From Thalassospiraceae bacterium (GTDB lineage Bacteria; Pseudomonadota; Alphaproteobacteria; Rhodospirillales; Magnetovibrionaceae), in the NCBI GenBank assembly GCA_030637845.1, contig DAOWFT010000163.1, positions 1-5,949 of the forward strand: a stretch of 5,949 nucleotides of DNA, read 5' to 3'. Within the stretch, counting starts at the first letter, position 1; every line of letters starts with the position of its first letter. The position numbers were made by a program, and so were the translations under genes. This document shows, in pieces, positions 5,603 through 5,949 of this stretch. The notes under the pieces are model-generated. The model was not told the origin of the DNA. It saw nothing but the letters and a program-made list of their open reading frames with translations, and made no database searches.

Positions 5603-5949
5603 TAAAAAAGTATCTTTTTTCTGTTTGGCACTTAGCGCGCTTGCCGGGGTTTATTTTTTTAACTCCGCAAATATTGCCCATGCCCAAACCAATAATGAGG
5701 CAAAACGCACCCACGCAATCGCCATGCACGGCGAACCCAAATACAAAAAAGACTTCAAACATTTTGATTATGTAAATCCTGACGCACCCAAGGGTGGCTC
5801 TATCCGTTATGGTGCCTTTGGCAGCTATGACAGCTTTAATGGTTTTATAATCAAGGGCGAGGCCGCCGATGGTCTGGGTATTTTATATGACACCCTGATG
5901 AGCGCCAGCGACGATGAGCCGTTCAGTCGCTACGGCTTGTTAGCCCGGG
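5571..5949 (+). CDS. yejA: Family-5 extracellular solute-binding protein (YejA-like), 3' end missing
   Basis: This is the periplasmic binding component of an ABC importer for peptides or peptide-like compounds such as microcin C. Only the first 126 codons are in the window. The N-terminus is a typical Sec signal: basic start, hydrophobic core (about 14-30) and a probable cut after Ala-His-Ala (residue 38). The mature part starts with the YejA-type pattern: AMHGEPKYKKDFKHFDYVNP (start near 50), DAPKGGSIRYGAFG, DSFNGFI, LGILYDTLM and DEPFSRYGLLA. The start is uncertain. ATG 5571 has AGGGGA 11 bases upstream and gives a 32-base overlap with hisN. TTG 5583 has GGGG (5573-5576) six bases upstream and gives a 20-base overlap. 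Both leave a functional signal peptide. The overlap suggests translational coupling with hisN. The permease and ATPase genes (yejB, yejE, yejF) would be expected to the right (inference). Confidence 0.92.
   Translation, partial: MGWRLKNLTANKKVSFFCLALSALAGVYFFNSANIAHAQTNNEAKRTHAIAMHGEPKYKKDFKHFDYVNPDAPKGGSIRYGAFGSYDSFNGFIIKGEAADGLGILYDTLMSASDDEPFSRYGLLAR
5604..5620 (+). repeat. A/T-only-type inverted repeat at the hisN-yejA junction
   Basis: AAAAAAG (5604-5610) and CTTTTTT (5614-5620) are exact reverse complements with a 3-base spacer, directly after the hisN stop and within the signal-peptide codons of the next gene (Lys-Lys and Ser-Phe-Phe). The stem would be weak. It could be incidental to the Lys-Lys/Phe-Phe codons of the signal peptide, or a mild pause site. 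Confidence 0.4.

Overview
The window reads as ordinary, gene-dense chromosome of an alphaproteobacterium of moderate GC content. Three things point to this: a 4.5S SRP RNA gene directly upstream of dnaX, a kdsB-pheA pair transcribed away from a membrane-anchored CycM-type cytochrome c, and a HisN-type phosphatase followed by a YejA-type solute-binding protein. Nothing points to a phage, transposon, plasmid or CRISPR array. The genus cannot be named from this window.

Left part, all on the minus strand: dnaX (DNA polymerase III tau/gamma, start at 1472, C-terminus beyond the left edge) is preceded by the SRP RNA gene ffs (about 1524-1619). A good sigma70-type promoter places the predicted transcript start on the first base of the closing stem of the RNA. 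Upstream come a small gene for a predicted exported lipoprotein with a cupredoxin-like look (1724-2257), then pheA (prephenate dehydratase, 2392-3276), then kdsB (CMP-KDO synthetase, 3296-4078), which starts at TTG. kdsB and pheA are 19 bases apart and probably co-transcribed. The lipoprotein gene follows after a 134-base gap that holds a strong imperfect hairpin.

Right part, plus strand: a 195-base divergent region (4079-4273) carries a plausible promoter for a cycM-hisN-yejA cluster. CycM is a membrane-tethered c-type cytochrome. HisN is a metal-dependent histidinol-phosphatase-like protein. The last gene is the N-terminal part of a family-5 extracellular solute-binding protein that overlaps the end of hisN and runs off the right edge.

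The genes are mostly housekeeping: replication clamp loading, protein targeting, phenylalanine and histidine synthesis, LPS core sugar activation, respiratory electron transfer and peptide uptake. I see no evidence of a novel multi-gene system. The parts most worth a second look are the lipoprotein, which has both a Tat-like motif and a lipobox but no type 1 copper ligands, the hairpin in front of it, and the structured leader of kdsB with its TTG start.
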